Shown one piece after another: positions 55,899 to 64,000 of a DNA stretch of 64,000 nucleotides (the stretch's first letter is position 1; every line of letters begins with the position of its first letter). The stretch covers positions 186,001 through 250,000 of the forward strand of contig NZ_PPSK01000003.1 of the NCBI RefSeq assembly GCF_002903165.1. Direction: 5' to 3'. The notes below the pieces were generated by a model. It was not told where the DNA came from and ran no database searches. It worked only from the letters and a program-made list of their open reading frames with translations. Origin of the DNA: Halopseudomonas oceani (GTDB taxonomy: Bacteria; Pseudomonadota; Gammaproteobacteria; Pseudomonadales; Pseudomonadaceae). A program made the position numbers and the translations under genes.

Positions 55899-56846
55899 AT
55901 GCGCCGCATTCACGTCATGGCAGCAGTCATTCGCGACGCAGATCGCCGAATTCTAATTGCCAAGCGCCCGGACAGTGCGCATCAAGGCGGCCTATGGGAG
56001 TTCCCCGGCGGCAAACTTGAAAAGGGCGAATCACGTCATGAGGCGCTTCGGCGTGAGCTGCGCGAAGAACTGGGCATTGAAATTGACGACGCCCGCCCAC
56101 TGATCGGCCTGCATCACGACTACCCCGACAAGCATATTCAGCTGGACGTATGGGAAGTCAGCTCATTCAGGGGCTCGGCACACGGCGCCGAGGGTCAGCC
56201 AGTGCTGTGGGTGCGCGAATCCCAGCTGCCCCAATTCAGCTTTCCCGCTGCCAATCAGCCGATCGTCACGGCTGCCCAGTTGCCTGATCGCTATCTGATC
56301 ACCCCGGACTGCAACGAGCACGAGCTATTCAGTGGCATTGAACGTGCAATCGACTCGGGCATTCAACTGATTCAACTGCGTCAAACCCAACTCAACGCTG
56401 ACCAGTACAACGAACTCAGCAAGCAGGTGCTTGCACGCTGGGGAGCGCAGGTGACCTTCATGCTCAAAGGCGAAAGCCCCCCTACCGAGAGCAACACTGG
56501 CTGGCACCTCACCGCCGCCCAGCTTCGCGAGCTTGTCCAGCAGCCAACACCAGTTCGTCCGCTGCCAAAGGGTCGCTGGTTAGCGGCTTCCTGCCACAAT
56601 GCAGAAGAGCTGCAGATGGCGGAAATGCTGGAGGTGGATTTTGTAACGCTGTCGCCGGTTTTACCCACGAAGACTCATCCCGACGCCCTACCCCTCGGCT
56701 GGGAAAGCGCCCATGCCATGCTAAGGCGCTGCCGCCTACCAACCTACCTGATGGGTGGGCTGACGCTGGCCGAGCTGAATACCGCCCACCACGCTGGCGC
56801 ACAGGGCATTGCCGGTATCAGGGGGCTGTGGCCGAGCAGCCAGTAA
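55899..56846 (+). CDS. Nudix hydrolase (MutT-like) fused to a degenerate ThiE-like domain
   Basis: This 315-residue protein has a MutT-type Nudix domain at about 1-130; the Nudix box spans 38-60, with GGKLEKGESRHEALRREL at its core. A TIM-barrel region related to thiamine-phosphate synthase follows (about 140-315). ThiE landmarks are altered: GWHLTAAQL replaces the usual pyrophosphate-binding G-H-L-G-Q stretch, while LSPVLPTKTHP partly keeps its phosphate loop. The barrel may therefore be inactive or have another role. The Nudix part probably cleans oxidised nucleotides. ATG 55899 lies 2 bases after the yacG stop, and the stop lies near a REP-like hairpin. Confidence 0.9.
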   Translation: MRRIHVMAAVIRDADRRILIAKRPDSAHQGGLWEFPGGKLEKGESRHEALRRELREELGIEIDDARPLIGLHHDYPDKHIQLDVWEVSSFRGSAHGAEGQPVLWVRESQLPQFSFPAANQPIVTAAQLPDRYLITPDCNEHELFSGIERAIDSGIQLIQLRQTQLNADQYNELSKQVLARWGAQVTFMLKGESPPTESNTGWHLTAAQLRELVQQPTPVRPLPKGRWLAASCHNAEELQMAEMLEVDFVTLSPVLPTKTHPDALPLGWESAHAMLRRCRLPTYLMGGLTLAELNTAHHAGAQGIAGIRGLWPSSQ

Positions 56847-56876
56847 GCGTTCGGTCAACGACAGTGCAACGCCTGC

Positions 56877-56904
56877 GGGCGCGGCATGCCGCGCCCCTAC
56901 AGCT
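56877..56904. repeat. REP-like GC palindrome next to the ispH stop codon
   Basis: A 9-bp inverted repeat, GGGCGCGGC / GCCGCGCCC, with an AT centre is perfect over 20 bases (56877-56896) and abuts the ispH stop. On the ispH strand the sequence reads AGCTGTAG followed by the hairpin, with the TAG being the ispH stop. This has the same AGCTGTAG-hairpin form as the element at 17383-17411. Confidence 0.55.
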
Positions 56905-57841
56905 GTACCACCCGTAGCTCTTTCGGCATACTGAAAACGATGTTCTCTTCCTTGCCGGCCAGCTCTTCAGCCCCCGTAGCCCCCTGTGCATGCAAGTGCG
57001 CGATGACCTGACGTACCAACACATCAGGCGCTGATGCACCAGCGGTGACGCCGACAATTTGCACACCTTCAAGCCAGCTCGCCTGAATCTCTTCAGCACC
57101 ATCAATCAAATAGGCAGGCGTACCCATGCGCTCGGAAAGCTCACGCAGACGATTGGAGTTGGAACTGTTTGGGCTACCCACCACCAGCACCACATCACAG
57201 GAACTCGCCAACTGCTTGACCGCATCCTGACGATTCTGAGTGGCATAGCAGATGTCATCCTTGCGCGGCCCGTCAATCGCCGGGAAGCGTGCCCGAAGGG
57301 CGTCAATCACCCGCGCTGTATCGTCCATCGACAAGGTGGTCTGGGTCACGAAGGCCAGACGCTCCGGGTCCTTGACGTCCAGTCGCGCGACGTCTGCCTC
57401 ATCCTCAACCAGATAGATTGCGCCGCCGTTGCTGGCGTCGTACTGCCCCATGGTGCCTTCAACTTCAGGGTGACCGGCGTGACCGATGAGGATGCATTCG
57501 CGTCCGTCACGGCTGTAGCGGCTCACTTCCATATGCACCTTGGTCACCAGAGGGCAGGTGGCATCGAACACTTTGAGGCCGCGATCCGCTGCCTCCTGGC
57601 GCACCGCCTGGGATACACCATGGGCGCTGAAAATGACGATCACATCATCCGGTACCTGATCGATTTCTTCGACAAACACCGCGCCGCGATTGCGCAGATC
57701 CTCGACCACAAACTTGTTATGGACGACCTCGTGCCGCACGTAGATTGGCGGACCGAACACTTCCAGCGCGCGATTGACGATCTCGATGGCTCGATCGACG
57801 CCAGCGCAAAAGCCGCGGGGGTTGGCCAGTTTGATCTGCAT
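56897..57841 (-). CDS. ispH: 4-hydroxy-3-methylbut-2-enyl diphosphate reductase IspH
   Basis: This 314-residue iron-sulfur enzyme makes IPP and DMAPP in the last step of the MEP pathway. It has the N-terminal cluster cysteine in [15 protein letters not shown], the central [11 protein letters not shown] and the [13 protein letters not shown] substrate region; [17 protein letters not shown] is near the end. ATG 57841 fits the family length. It is the last gene of the ribF-ileS-lspA-fkpB-ispH operon, and its stop is formed within a REP-like hairpin. Confidence 0.97.
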   Translation of the reverse strand: MQIKLANPRGFCAGVDRAIEIVNRALEVFGPPIYVRHEVVHNKFVVEDLRNRGAVFVEEIDQVPDDVIVIFSAHGVSQAVRQEAADRGLKVFDATCPLVTKVHMEVSRYSRDGRECILIGHAGHPEVEGTMGQYDASNGGAIYLVEDEADVARLDVKDPERLAFVTQTTLSMDDTARVIDALRARFPAIDGPRKDDICYATQNRQDAVKQLASSCDVVLVVGSPNSSNSNRLRELSERMGTPAYLIDGAEEIQASWLEGVQIVGVTAGASAPDVLVRQVIAHLHAQGATGAEELAGKEENIVFSMPKELRVVQL

Positions 57842-57889
57842 GAAAAGCCTCGCTGGAGTATCAAAAAAATGGACTGACCGGTAGCGCGA

Positions 57890-58321
57890 TCAGCGAACGT
57901 CGACGATCTCGACGTCAAAGGTGATGACCTTGCCGGCCAGCGGATGATTGAAGTCAACCTCGACCACCGAATCATGCACCTGCTTGACCACGCCGGGCAA
58001 CTCACCGCCGGCGGCGTCGGCAAAGATCACCAACAGGCCCGGCTCCAGCTCTATTTCGTCAAACTGGTCACGGGCGATGGTCTGGATATTCTGCTCGTTG
58101 CCCGGCCCGAAGCCGCGCTCGGGCTCGATGTCAAAACTGCGGCAGTCGCCAGCCTTGAGACCGAACAGCACCTGTTCGAAACCGGGCAGCAGGCTACCGT
58201 CACCGACCTTGAATGTCGCTGGCTGCTTGTCGGTTGTGGTGTCGACCACGTCGCCATTAGGCAGCTTGAGGGTAAAGTGCAGGGTTACTTCGGACTCGTG
58301 ACCAATACGCGTTTCTGTCAT
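57890..58321 (-). CDS. fkpB: FKBP-type peptidyl-prolyl isomerase FkpB (SlpA-like)
   Basis: This 143-residue protein starts with VTLHFTLKLPNGDVVDTT and contains GDGSLLPGFEQVLFGLKAGD, then the SlyD/SlpA insert-in-flap region and VEVDFNHPLAGKVITFDVEIV. It should be a cytoplasmic proline isomerase and chaperone. It sits between lspA and ispH with gaps of about 45 bases. Confidence 0.95.
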   Translation of the reverse strand: MTETRIGHESEVTLHFTLKLPNGDVVDTTTDKQPATFKVGDGSLLPGFEQVLFGLKAGDCRSFDIEPERGFGPGNEQNIQTIARDQFDEIELEPGLLVIFADAAGGELPGVVKQVHDSVVEVDFNHPLAGKVITFDVEIVDVR

Positions 58322-58366
58322 GGGAATCTCGCCTGGAAAGCCGGGCCCGCTTACGCGGACCAGCGG

Positions 58367-58864
58367 TCAATTTTGCTCCGGCTTCCTGCCGAAAAACATG
58401 TCGAACAGCAGCAATGCCGCACCAACGGTAATGGCGCTGTCGGCAATATTGAAGGCCGGAAAGAACCAGCTCTGCTGCCAGTGCACCAGAATGAAGTCAA
58501 TGACCTTGCCGTGAATCACCCGGTCATACAGATTACCGATGGCGCCACCCAAAATCAGTGCCAACGCGATGGCTTCTAGCTTTTTGCTGCGATCCAGCCG
58601 CGCAAGCCAGACACACAGCACTACGCTCACAACGACTGCGATGACGGCAAACAGCCAGCGCTGCCAGCCACTGGCGTCAGCCAGAAAGCTGAATGCAGCA
58701 CCGGTGTTGTAGGCCAGCGTAAAGCTGAACAGGTCATCGATGATCGGCACCTGCTGATACAGCTGCAGCTCCGACACAGCCACCCATTTGGTCAGTTGGT
58801 CGAGCACGATGACCAGTACCGACAGCGCCAGCCAGATCAAACTGCCCTTGCGGACATCAGGCAT
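58367..58864 (-). CDS. lspA: Lipoprotein signal peptidase LspA
   Basis: This 165-residue inner-membrane aspartyl protease has four hydrophobic segments and the LspA motifs [16 protein letters not shown] and [12 protein letters not shown] (written [13 protein letters not shown]), followed by VIDFILVHW. It removes signal peptides from diacylated prolipoproteins. ATG 58864 overlaps the ileS stop by eight bases, so the two are likely coupled; an upstream extension of 16 codons inside ileS is rejected. Confidence 0.97.
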   Translation of the reverse strand: MPDVRKGSLIWLALSVLVIVLDQLTKWVAVSELQLYQQVPIIDDLFSFTLAYNTGAAFSFLADASGWQRWLFAVIAVVVSVVLCVWLARLDRSKKLEAIALALILGGAIGNLYDRVIHGKVIDFILVHWQQSWFFPAFNIADSAITVGAALLLFDMFFGRKPEQN

Positions 58865-61682
58865 GCTTGCGTACCTCACCGGCGCCTTCGATATTCTCGA
58901 CGCAGCGACCACAGATATCCGGGTGAGCGGCGTGGCTGCCGACGTCGGCGCGCAGGTGCCAGCAGCGCGCGCACTTGGCAGCGCCAGACTTGACGATCTG
59001 CAGCTTCAGCCCAGCCACGTCGGTCTCTACCGCCTGCTCGCCCGCCTCGGCCAGCGGTGCCAGAGTGGCCTGCGACGTGATCAGCACGAAGCGTAGCTCG
59101 TCGCCCAGCTGGGCCAGCGCAGCGCGCAGGCTGTCGTCGGCGTAGAGGGTAACTTCGGCTTCCAGGTTACCGCGCAGCACCTTGGCATTGCGCAGGTTTT
59201 CCATTTCCTTGTTGACCGCTTCTTTCACACCCATTACCTGAGCCCAGAACTCGCGGCCCAAGGCCTGCCCTTCCGGCAGCGCCTCAAGCCCTTCGTACCA
59301 GGTGTTGAGCATGACCGAGTCACTGCGCTCACCCGGCAGGTACTGCCACAGCTCTTCAGCAGTGAAGCACAGGATCGGAGCAACCCAGCGTACCAGCGCC
59401 TCGGCAATGTGATACAGCGCAGTCTGGCAGGAACGACGCGCCACGCTATTGGCCTGTGTGGTGTACTGACGGTCCTTGATGATATCGAGATAGAAGCCAC
59501 CCAGCTCCTGCACGCAGAAGTTATGTACCTTCTGATAAACGTTCCAGAAGCGATAGGTCTCGTAGGCCTCGACGATTTCCTGCTGCAGCAGCAGAGCACG
59601 GTCAACTGCCCAACGGTCCAGATCCAGCATCTGCTCAGCCGGCAGCGCGTCGGTCGCCGGGTCGAAGCCGCTCAGGTTTGACAGTAGGAAGCGCGCGGTA
59701 TTGCGGATACGACGATAGGCATCGGCGCTGCGCTGCAGGATCTGATCGGAGACGGCAATCTCGGCGGTGTAATCGGTCGAAGACACCCACAGACGCAGAA
59801 TGTCGGCCCCCAGGGTATCGTTGACCTTCTGCGGCGCGATGGTGTTACCCAGCGACTTGGACATCTTGCGGCCTTTCTCGTCGACCGTGAAACCATGGGT
59901 CAGCAGGCCACGATAAGGTGCATGACCGTCGATCGCACAACCGGTCAGCAGCGACGAGTGGAACCAGCCGCGGTGCTGGTCAGAGCCTTCCAAGTACAGA
60001 TCAGCGCGTGGCCCCTGATCGTGGCCCATCGGGTGCGAGCCGCGCATCACGTGCCAGTGGGTGGTGCCGGAGTCGAACCAGACGTCCAGGGTATCGCTGA
60101 TCTTTTCATACTGGGCGGCTTCGTCGCCCAGCAGTTCGGCCGCATCCAGGTTGAACCAGGCATCGATACCCTGCTGCTCTACACGCAGGGCAACCTGCTC
60201 GATCAGCTCAACGGTGCGCGGATGCAGTTCGCCCGACTCGCGATGCAGGAAGAACGGAATCGGTACGCCCCAGTTACGCTGACGGGAGATACACCAGTCC
60301 GGGCGACCGGCGATCATGTTGTGCAGGCGCTGCTTGCCCCAAGCGGGGACAAAGTCAGTATCTTCAATGGCCTTGAGCGAGCGCTCGCGCAGAGTCTCGC
60401 CACCAGCGACTGGCACGTCCATGCCGACAAACCACTGGGCGGTAGCGCGGTAGATCAGCGGCGTCTTGTGGCGCCAGCAATGCATGTAGCTGTGCTGAAT
60501 GCTCTGATGCTTGAGCAGCGCGCCCACCTCCTCCAGCTTGGCAACGATGGCCGGGTTGGCCTTCCAGATAAACTGGCCGCCGAAGAACGGCAGGTCCTGA
60601 ACGTAGACACCATTGCTCTGCACCGGGCTGAGAATGTCATCGTTGTGCATGCCGTACTGCTTACAGGTACGGAAGTCCTCTTCACCATAGGCCGGAGCGG
60701 AGTGAACGATACCGGTGCCAGCATCAAGCTCGACATAGTCAGCCAGGTAAACCGGCGACAGGCGGTCATACAGCGGGTGACGGAAGTTGATCAACTCCAG
60801 CGCCGCACCGGTGGTAGTGGCGATCACCTCGCCTTCCAGGCCATAACGCGCCAGACAGTCGGCAACCAGATCCTCGGCCAGCACCAGCAGGCGCTCACCG
60901 GTATCAACCAGCGCGTAATTGAATTCCGGATGGGCATTCAGCGCCTGGTTGGCGGGAATGGTCCAGGGAGTTGTGGTCCAGATAACCATGGCTGCCGGCT
61001 TGGGCAGCGTATCCAGACCGAAGGCTGCCGCCAGCTTGTCGGCATCCTCGACCGGGAAGGCGACATCAATGGCGTCGGACTTCTTGTCCTGATACTCGAC
61101 CTCGGCCTCGGCCAGCGCCGAGCCACAGTCAAAGCACCAGTTGACCGGTTTGAGGCCCTTGAACACCACGCCCTGTTCGACCATACGGCCCAGCGCGCGA
61201 ATCTCGCCCGCCTCGTTGGCATAGTTCATGGTCAGGTAGGGATTGTCCCAGTCACCCAGCACGCCCAAGCGAATGAAGTCGGCCTTCTGCAGCGCAACCT
61301 GCTCGCCCGCGTACTCGCGGCAGAGCGCGCGGACCTGATCGGCCGGCAGATGCTTGCCGTGGGTCGTTTCCACCTTGTGCTCAATCGGCAGGCCGTGGCA
61401 GTCCCAACCCGGCACATAGGGAGCATCAAAACCCGACAGGGTCTTGGAGCGGACGATCATGTCCTTGATGATCTTGTTGAGCGCATGACCGATATGAATA
61501 ACGCCGTTGGCGTACGGGGGGCCATCGTGCAGGACAAACTGCGGCCGCCCCTGGCTGACTTCCCGAATCCGCTGGTACAGGCCGTCCAGACGCTTGAGCG
61601 TCTGCGGTTCACGGTTCGGCAGCCCGGCCTTCATCGGGAAATCCGTGGCGGGCAGATTCAATGTCGCTTTGTAGTCGGTCAT
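58857..61682 (-). CDS. ileS: Isoleucyl-tRNA synthetase
   Basis: This 941-residue class I synthetase has HIGH at 63-66 and KMSKS at 606-610, an editing domain between them, and a C-terminal zinc region ([13 protein letters not shown] and ICGRC). It charges tRNA-Ile in the cytoplasm. It lies 23 bases after ribF and overlaps lspA by eight bases. A long open frame antisense to it is a codon-usage shadow. Confidence 0.98.
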   Translation of the reverse strand: MTDYKATLNLPATDFPMKAGLPNREPQTLKRLDGLYQRIREVSQGRPQFVLHDGPPYANGVIHIGHALNKIIKDMIVRSKTLSGFDAPYVPGWDCHGLPIEHKVETTHGKHLPADQVRALCREYAGEQVALQKADFIRLGVLGDWDNPYLTMNYANEAGEIRALGRMVEQGVVFKGLKPVNWCFDCGSALAEAEVEYQDKKSDAIDVAFPVEDADKLAAAFGLDTLPKPAAMVIWTTTPWTIPANQALNAHPEFNYALVDTGERLLVLAEDLVADCLARYGLEGEVIATTTGAALELINFRHPLYDRLSPVYLADYVELDAGTGIVHSAPAYGEEDFRTCKQYGMHNDDILSPVQSNGVYVQDLPFFGGQFIWKANPAIVAKLEEVGALLKHQSIQHSYMHCWRHKTPLIYRATAQWFVGMDVPVAGGETLRERSLKAIEDTDFVPAWGKQRLHNMIAGRPDWCISRQRNWGVPIPFFLHRESGELHPRTVELIEQVALRVEQQGIDAWFNLDAAELLGDEAAQYEKISDTLDVWFDSGTTHWHVMRGSHPMGHDQGPRADLYLEGSDQHRGWFHSSLLTGCAIDGHAPYRGLLTHGFTVDEKGRKMSKSLGNTIAPQKVNDTLGADILRLWVSSTDYTAEIAVSDQILQRSADAYRRIRNTARFLLSNLSGFDPATDALPAEQMLDLDRWAVDRALLLQQEIVEAYETYRFWNVYQKVHNFCVQELGGFYLDIIKDRQYTTQANSVARRSCQTALYHIAEALVRWVAPILCFTAEELWQYLPGERSDSVMLNTWYEGLEALPEGQALGREFWAQVMGVKEAVNKEMENLRNAKVLRGNLEAEVTLYADDSLRAALAQLGDELRFVLITSQATLAPLAEAGEQAVETDVAGLKLQIVKSGAAKCARCWHLRADVGSHAAHPDICGRCVENIEGAGEVRKHA

Positions 61683-61705
61683 TTTCTATCAGGCTCTCGA
61701 AAAAT

Positions 61706-62632
61706 TTACAGACCCCACTGGGCCCTGGCGGCAGCAAAATCGGCCTTGATCGCCGCCTGCAATGCGTCCAGCGAGTCGAAACGCTTTTCGTCCCGCAACT
61801 TCTGGTGAAAAACGACGGTCAGCCGGCGACCATACAGATCGCCGGAAAAATCAAACAGATGCACCTCTAGGTGCGCCTTGCCATCCCCACTGACCGAGGG
61901 GCGCTTGCCGATATTGGCCACGCCCTTGCGCACCACGCCGTCCAGCTCAACGCTGACGCGGTACACGCCATGCAGCGGCGGATTCACCCGCTTGAGCTGA
62001 ATATTGGCGGTCGGCGCACCGATGGTGCGTCCCAGCTGTTGCCCATAAACCACCCGCCCGGTGATGCTGAACGGGCGACCAAGCAACAGCGAGGCAAGAA
62101 TAAAGTCGCCGTCGGCCAGCACCTGGCGCAGGCGGCTGCTACTGATCCGCTCACCGCTCTCTGCAACCGTGTTGGCCGCCTCGACCGTAAAGCCATGAGC
62201 GCGACCACTTTGTTGCAAGAAAGCAAAATCGCCGGAACGATCACAGCCAAAGCGGAAGTCGTCACCCACCTCGAGGTGACGCACACCCAGGCCATCAATC
62301 AGCACCTGCTGCACAAACTGCTCGGCGCTGAGCTCGCGCAGCCTGCGATTGAACGCCAGGCACAATACCCGGTCCACCCCGTTCTGTTGCAGCAGCGTCA
62401 GCTTCTCGCGCAAGCGGGTCAGCCTGGGCGGCGCAGCATCGGGTGCGAAGAACTCGCGGGGTTGCGGTTCAAAGATCACCACGCAGCCGGGCAGACCAAG
62501 ACGTTCTGAATGCGCTCGCAGGCGCGAAAGAATAGCCTGATGTCCAACATGTACACCATCAAAGTTGCCGATAGTGGCGGCGCAGCCCCGGTGCCGGGGC
62601 CGCAGGTTATGTAAACCGCGGACCAGTTCCAT
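61706..62632 (-). CDS. ribF: Bifunctional riboflavin kinase / FAD synthetase RibF
   Basis: This 308-residue enzyme converts riboflavin to FMN and then FAD. The FAD-synthetase domain has ATIGNFDGVHVGHQ and SSSRLRQVLADGDF; the riboflavin-kinase domain has GAPTANIQL and HLFDFSGDLYGRRL. The true start is ATG 62632 (MELVRGLHNLRP); the open frame upstream is not coding. It lies between murJ and ileS, the usual order. Confidence 0.97.
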   Translation of the reverse strand: MELVRGLHNLRPRHRGCAATIGNFDGVHVGHQAILSRLRAHSERLGLPGCVVIFEPQPREFFAPDAAPPRLTRLREKLTLLQQNGVDRVLCLAFNRRLRELSAEQFVQQVLIDGLGVRHLEVGDDFRFGCDRSGDFAFLQQSGRAHGFTVEAANTVAESGERISSSRLRQVLADGDFILASLLLGRPFSITGRVVYGQQLGRTIGAPTANIQLKRVNPPLHGVYRVSVELDGVVRKGVANIGKRPSVSGDGKAHLEVHLFDFSGDLYGRRLTVVFHQKLRDEKRFDSLDALQAAIKADFAAARAQWGL

Positions 62633-62702
62633 AATGCTCGTCAGTGGTGGGTAAATCGAAACGCCGCAGTATACAGGCTTGCGGGGTTGCTCGTCATGCC
62701 GT

Positions 62703-63998
62703 TCAACCCCGTGCGCCGCGCAGATCGCGCAGACGCAACCCCAGCGCAAACAGTACGCCAAGGTAGACCACCATACCCCCGACCACCAGCAATGCCATCT
62801 CCCAGGCCTTGCGCTGCCAGCCCCAGGACAGCCAATCCGCTGTTGCTGGCACCAGCCACAACAGTAGCGCAGCCATCGCGACAGTCGCGGCAAACAGGCG
62901 CAACGCAAATCGCGGCCACCCTGGCTGCGCATGATAGACACCGTCACGACGCAACCCCCACCACAGCAACCCGGCATTGAGCAGGGCTGACAGCGAGGTA
63001 GCCAAGGCCAACCCCACGTGCTGCAGCGGCCAGATCAGCAGCAGGTTGAGCCCCATATTGGAGACCATGCAGATAATGGCGATACGCACCGGTGTTTTGG
63101 TGTCCTGGCGGGCAAAGTAGCCGGGGGCCAGCACCTTGATCAGCATGAAGGTCATCACACCAACGGAGTATGCTCGCAGTGCAGCGGCTGACTGGCTAAC
63201 GTCATCGCCGGTCATCGCGCCATAGTGAAACAGCGTGGCAATCAGCGGCTCGGCCAGCAACAGCAGCGCCAGCGCAGCCGGCACGCCCACCAGCAGCACC
63301 ATGCGCACCGCCCAGTCCAGCGTGCGACCGAATGCCTTGAGGTCCTCACCGGCATGCTGGCGCGACAGCGCCGGCAGAATGACCGTACCGATGGCAATAC
63401 CGAATGCCCCGAGCGGCAGCTCCGACAGCCGATCGGCGTAATACAGCCAGGAAATGCTGCCGGTCTGCAGAAAGGATGCCAGCACGGTATCCAGCAACAG
63501 GTTGATCTGGCTGACCGACACGCCGAACAGCGCCGGCACCATCAGCGTCATGATGCGCTTTACGCCAGGATCACGGCGATTGGGCCGCGGCACCGGCAGC
63601 AACTTGATCTGCGCCAGAAACGGCAACTGAAACAACAACTGGGCAACACCCGCGATAAACACGCCCCAGGCCAGCGCCATAATCGGTTGTGCGAAATAGG
63701 GTGTCAGGAACAGGGTCGCACCGATCATGCAGACGTTCAGCAGCACCGGCGTGAAGGCTGGCACTGCAAAACGGCCATAGCTGTTGAGGATCGACCCGCA
63801 CAGTGCTGTCAACGAAATCAGAAACAGATAGGGAAAGGTGATGCGCAGCATGTCGGTCGCCAGCGCCAGCTTGGCGTCATCACCATGAAAGCCCGGCGCA
63901 AACAGGGTGATGATGACGGGCGCGCCGGCGACGCCAAGCGCGGTGATCCCGGCCAGCGTCAGCCCAAGCGTACCGGTCACTCGATCAACCAGCTGCCT
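62703..63998 (-). CDS. murJ: Lipid II flippase MurJ, partial (5' end outside window)
   Basis: The frame runs off the right edge; about 432 codons of an expected 510 or so are visible. It is a highly hydrophobic MVF-family protein with family stretches GSILNSYGRFAVPAFTPVLLN, SWLYYADRLSELPLGAFGIAIGTVILPALSR, and KVLAPGYFARQDTKTPVRIA. MurJ moves the peptidoglycan precursor lipid II across the inner membrane. ribF starts 70 bases downstream on the same strand. Confidence 0.96.
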   Translation of the reverse strand, partial: RQLVDRVTGTLGLTLAGITALGVAGAPVIITLFAPGFHGDDAKLALATDMLRITFPYLFLISLTALCGSILNSYGRFAVPAFTPVLLNVCMIGATLFLTPYFAQPIMALAWGVFIAGVAQLLFQLPFLAQIKLLPVPRPNRRDPGVKRIMTLMVPALFGVSVSQINLLLDTVLASFLQTGSISWLYYADRLSELPLGAFGIAIGTVILPALSRQHAGEDLKAFGRTLDWAVRMVLLVGVPAALALLLLAEPLIATLFHYGAMTGDDVSQSAAALRAYSVGVMTFMLIKVLAPGYFARQDTKTPVRIAIICMVSNMGLNLLLIWPLQHVGLALATSLSALLNAGLLWWGLRRDGVYHAQPGWPRFALRLFAATVAMAALLLWLVPATADWLSWGWQRKAWEMALLVVGGMVVYLGVLFALGLRLRDLRGARG

Positions 63999-64000
63999 GA

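Noticed and set aside
59895..61808. A 637-codon plus-strand open frame
   Set aside because: It is fully antisense to ileS, which has intact HIGH, KMSKS and zinc motifs. Long antisense frames are common in GC-rich DNA.

Overview
The window looks like chromosomal DNA of a gammaproteobacterium of the Pseudomonas / Halopseudomonas group. The evidence is the content and local order of conserved genes: pilS-pilR-thiO, a MorA-like protein beside glyA, a MapZ-like PilZ protein beside radA, pilA / pilBCD-coaE-yacG, and murJ-ribF-ileS-lspA-fkpB-ispH. All these assignments come from reading translated sequence and motifs; no database search was run.

Layout. 1-9.6 kb: the end of pilS, then pilR, thiO (opposite strand), mqo, an M48 protease overlapping a DUF898 membrane protein, a lone periplasmic binding protein, and glyA. 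9.7-25.4 kb: a large membrane PAS-GGDEF-EAL protein (MorA-like), ettA, gdhA, a PilZ protein, radA, a small EAL protein coupled to polyphosphate:AMP phosphotransferase, mscL, rlmG, then a minus-strand run yqhA / DUF6482 / iron-sulfur photolyase / DUF2256 whose last three genes overlap by ATGA junctions. 25.4-36.7 kb: a gap with three DnaA-box-like 9-mers, a LonB-type protease, an amidase, a HemD-like protein, a patatin lipase with a wax-ester synthase/DGAT (storage-lipid pair), a DUF2855 protein and a class II glutamine amidotransferase.

36.8-50.5 kb is an accessory surface-glycan region, visibly richer in A+T from about 38 kb. A plus-strand run (nucleotide-sugar dehydrogenase, OafA-type acyltransferase, two GT4 glycosyltransferases) converges on a minus-strand run (GT-C membrane protein, GT2, Wzx-type flippase, methyltransferase, HAD phosphatase, nucleotidyltransferase, TagF-like polyol-phosphate transferase). 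The last four genes suggest a nucleotide-activated phospho-compound that is made and then added to a glycan. The GT-C/GT2 pair lies directly downstream of pilA and may glycosylate pilin.

50.5-64 kb: pilA with a clear sigma-54 promoter and three PilR-type half-sites spaced exactly 10 bp, divergent from pilB-pilC-pilD-coaE-yacG-nudix/ThiE. The minus-strand ribF-ileS-lspA-fkpB-ispH operon follows, and murJ runs off the right edge. The PilS/PilR pair at the left edge is the expected regulator of the pilA promoter. The minor-pilin genes that lie between thiO and ispH in P. aeruginosa are absent from this window, so the region is rearranged relative to that species.

The most interesting candidates are the pilin-adjacent GT-C/GT2 module and the methyltransferase-HAD-nucleotidyltransferase-TagF subcluster. 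No tRNA, rRNA, CRISPR array, transposase or prophage was recognised.
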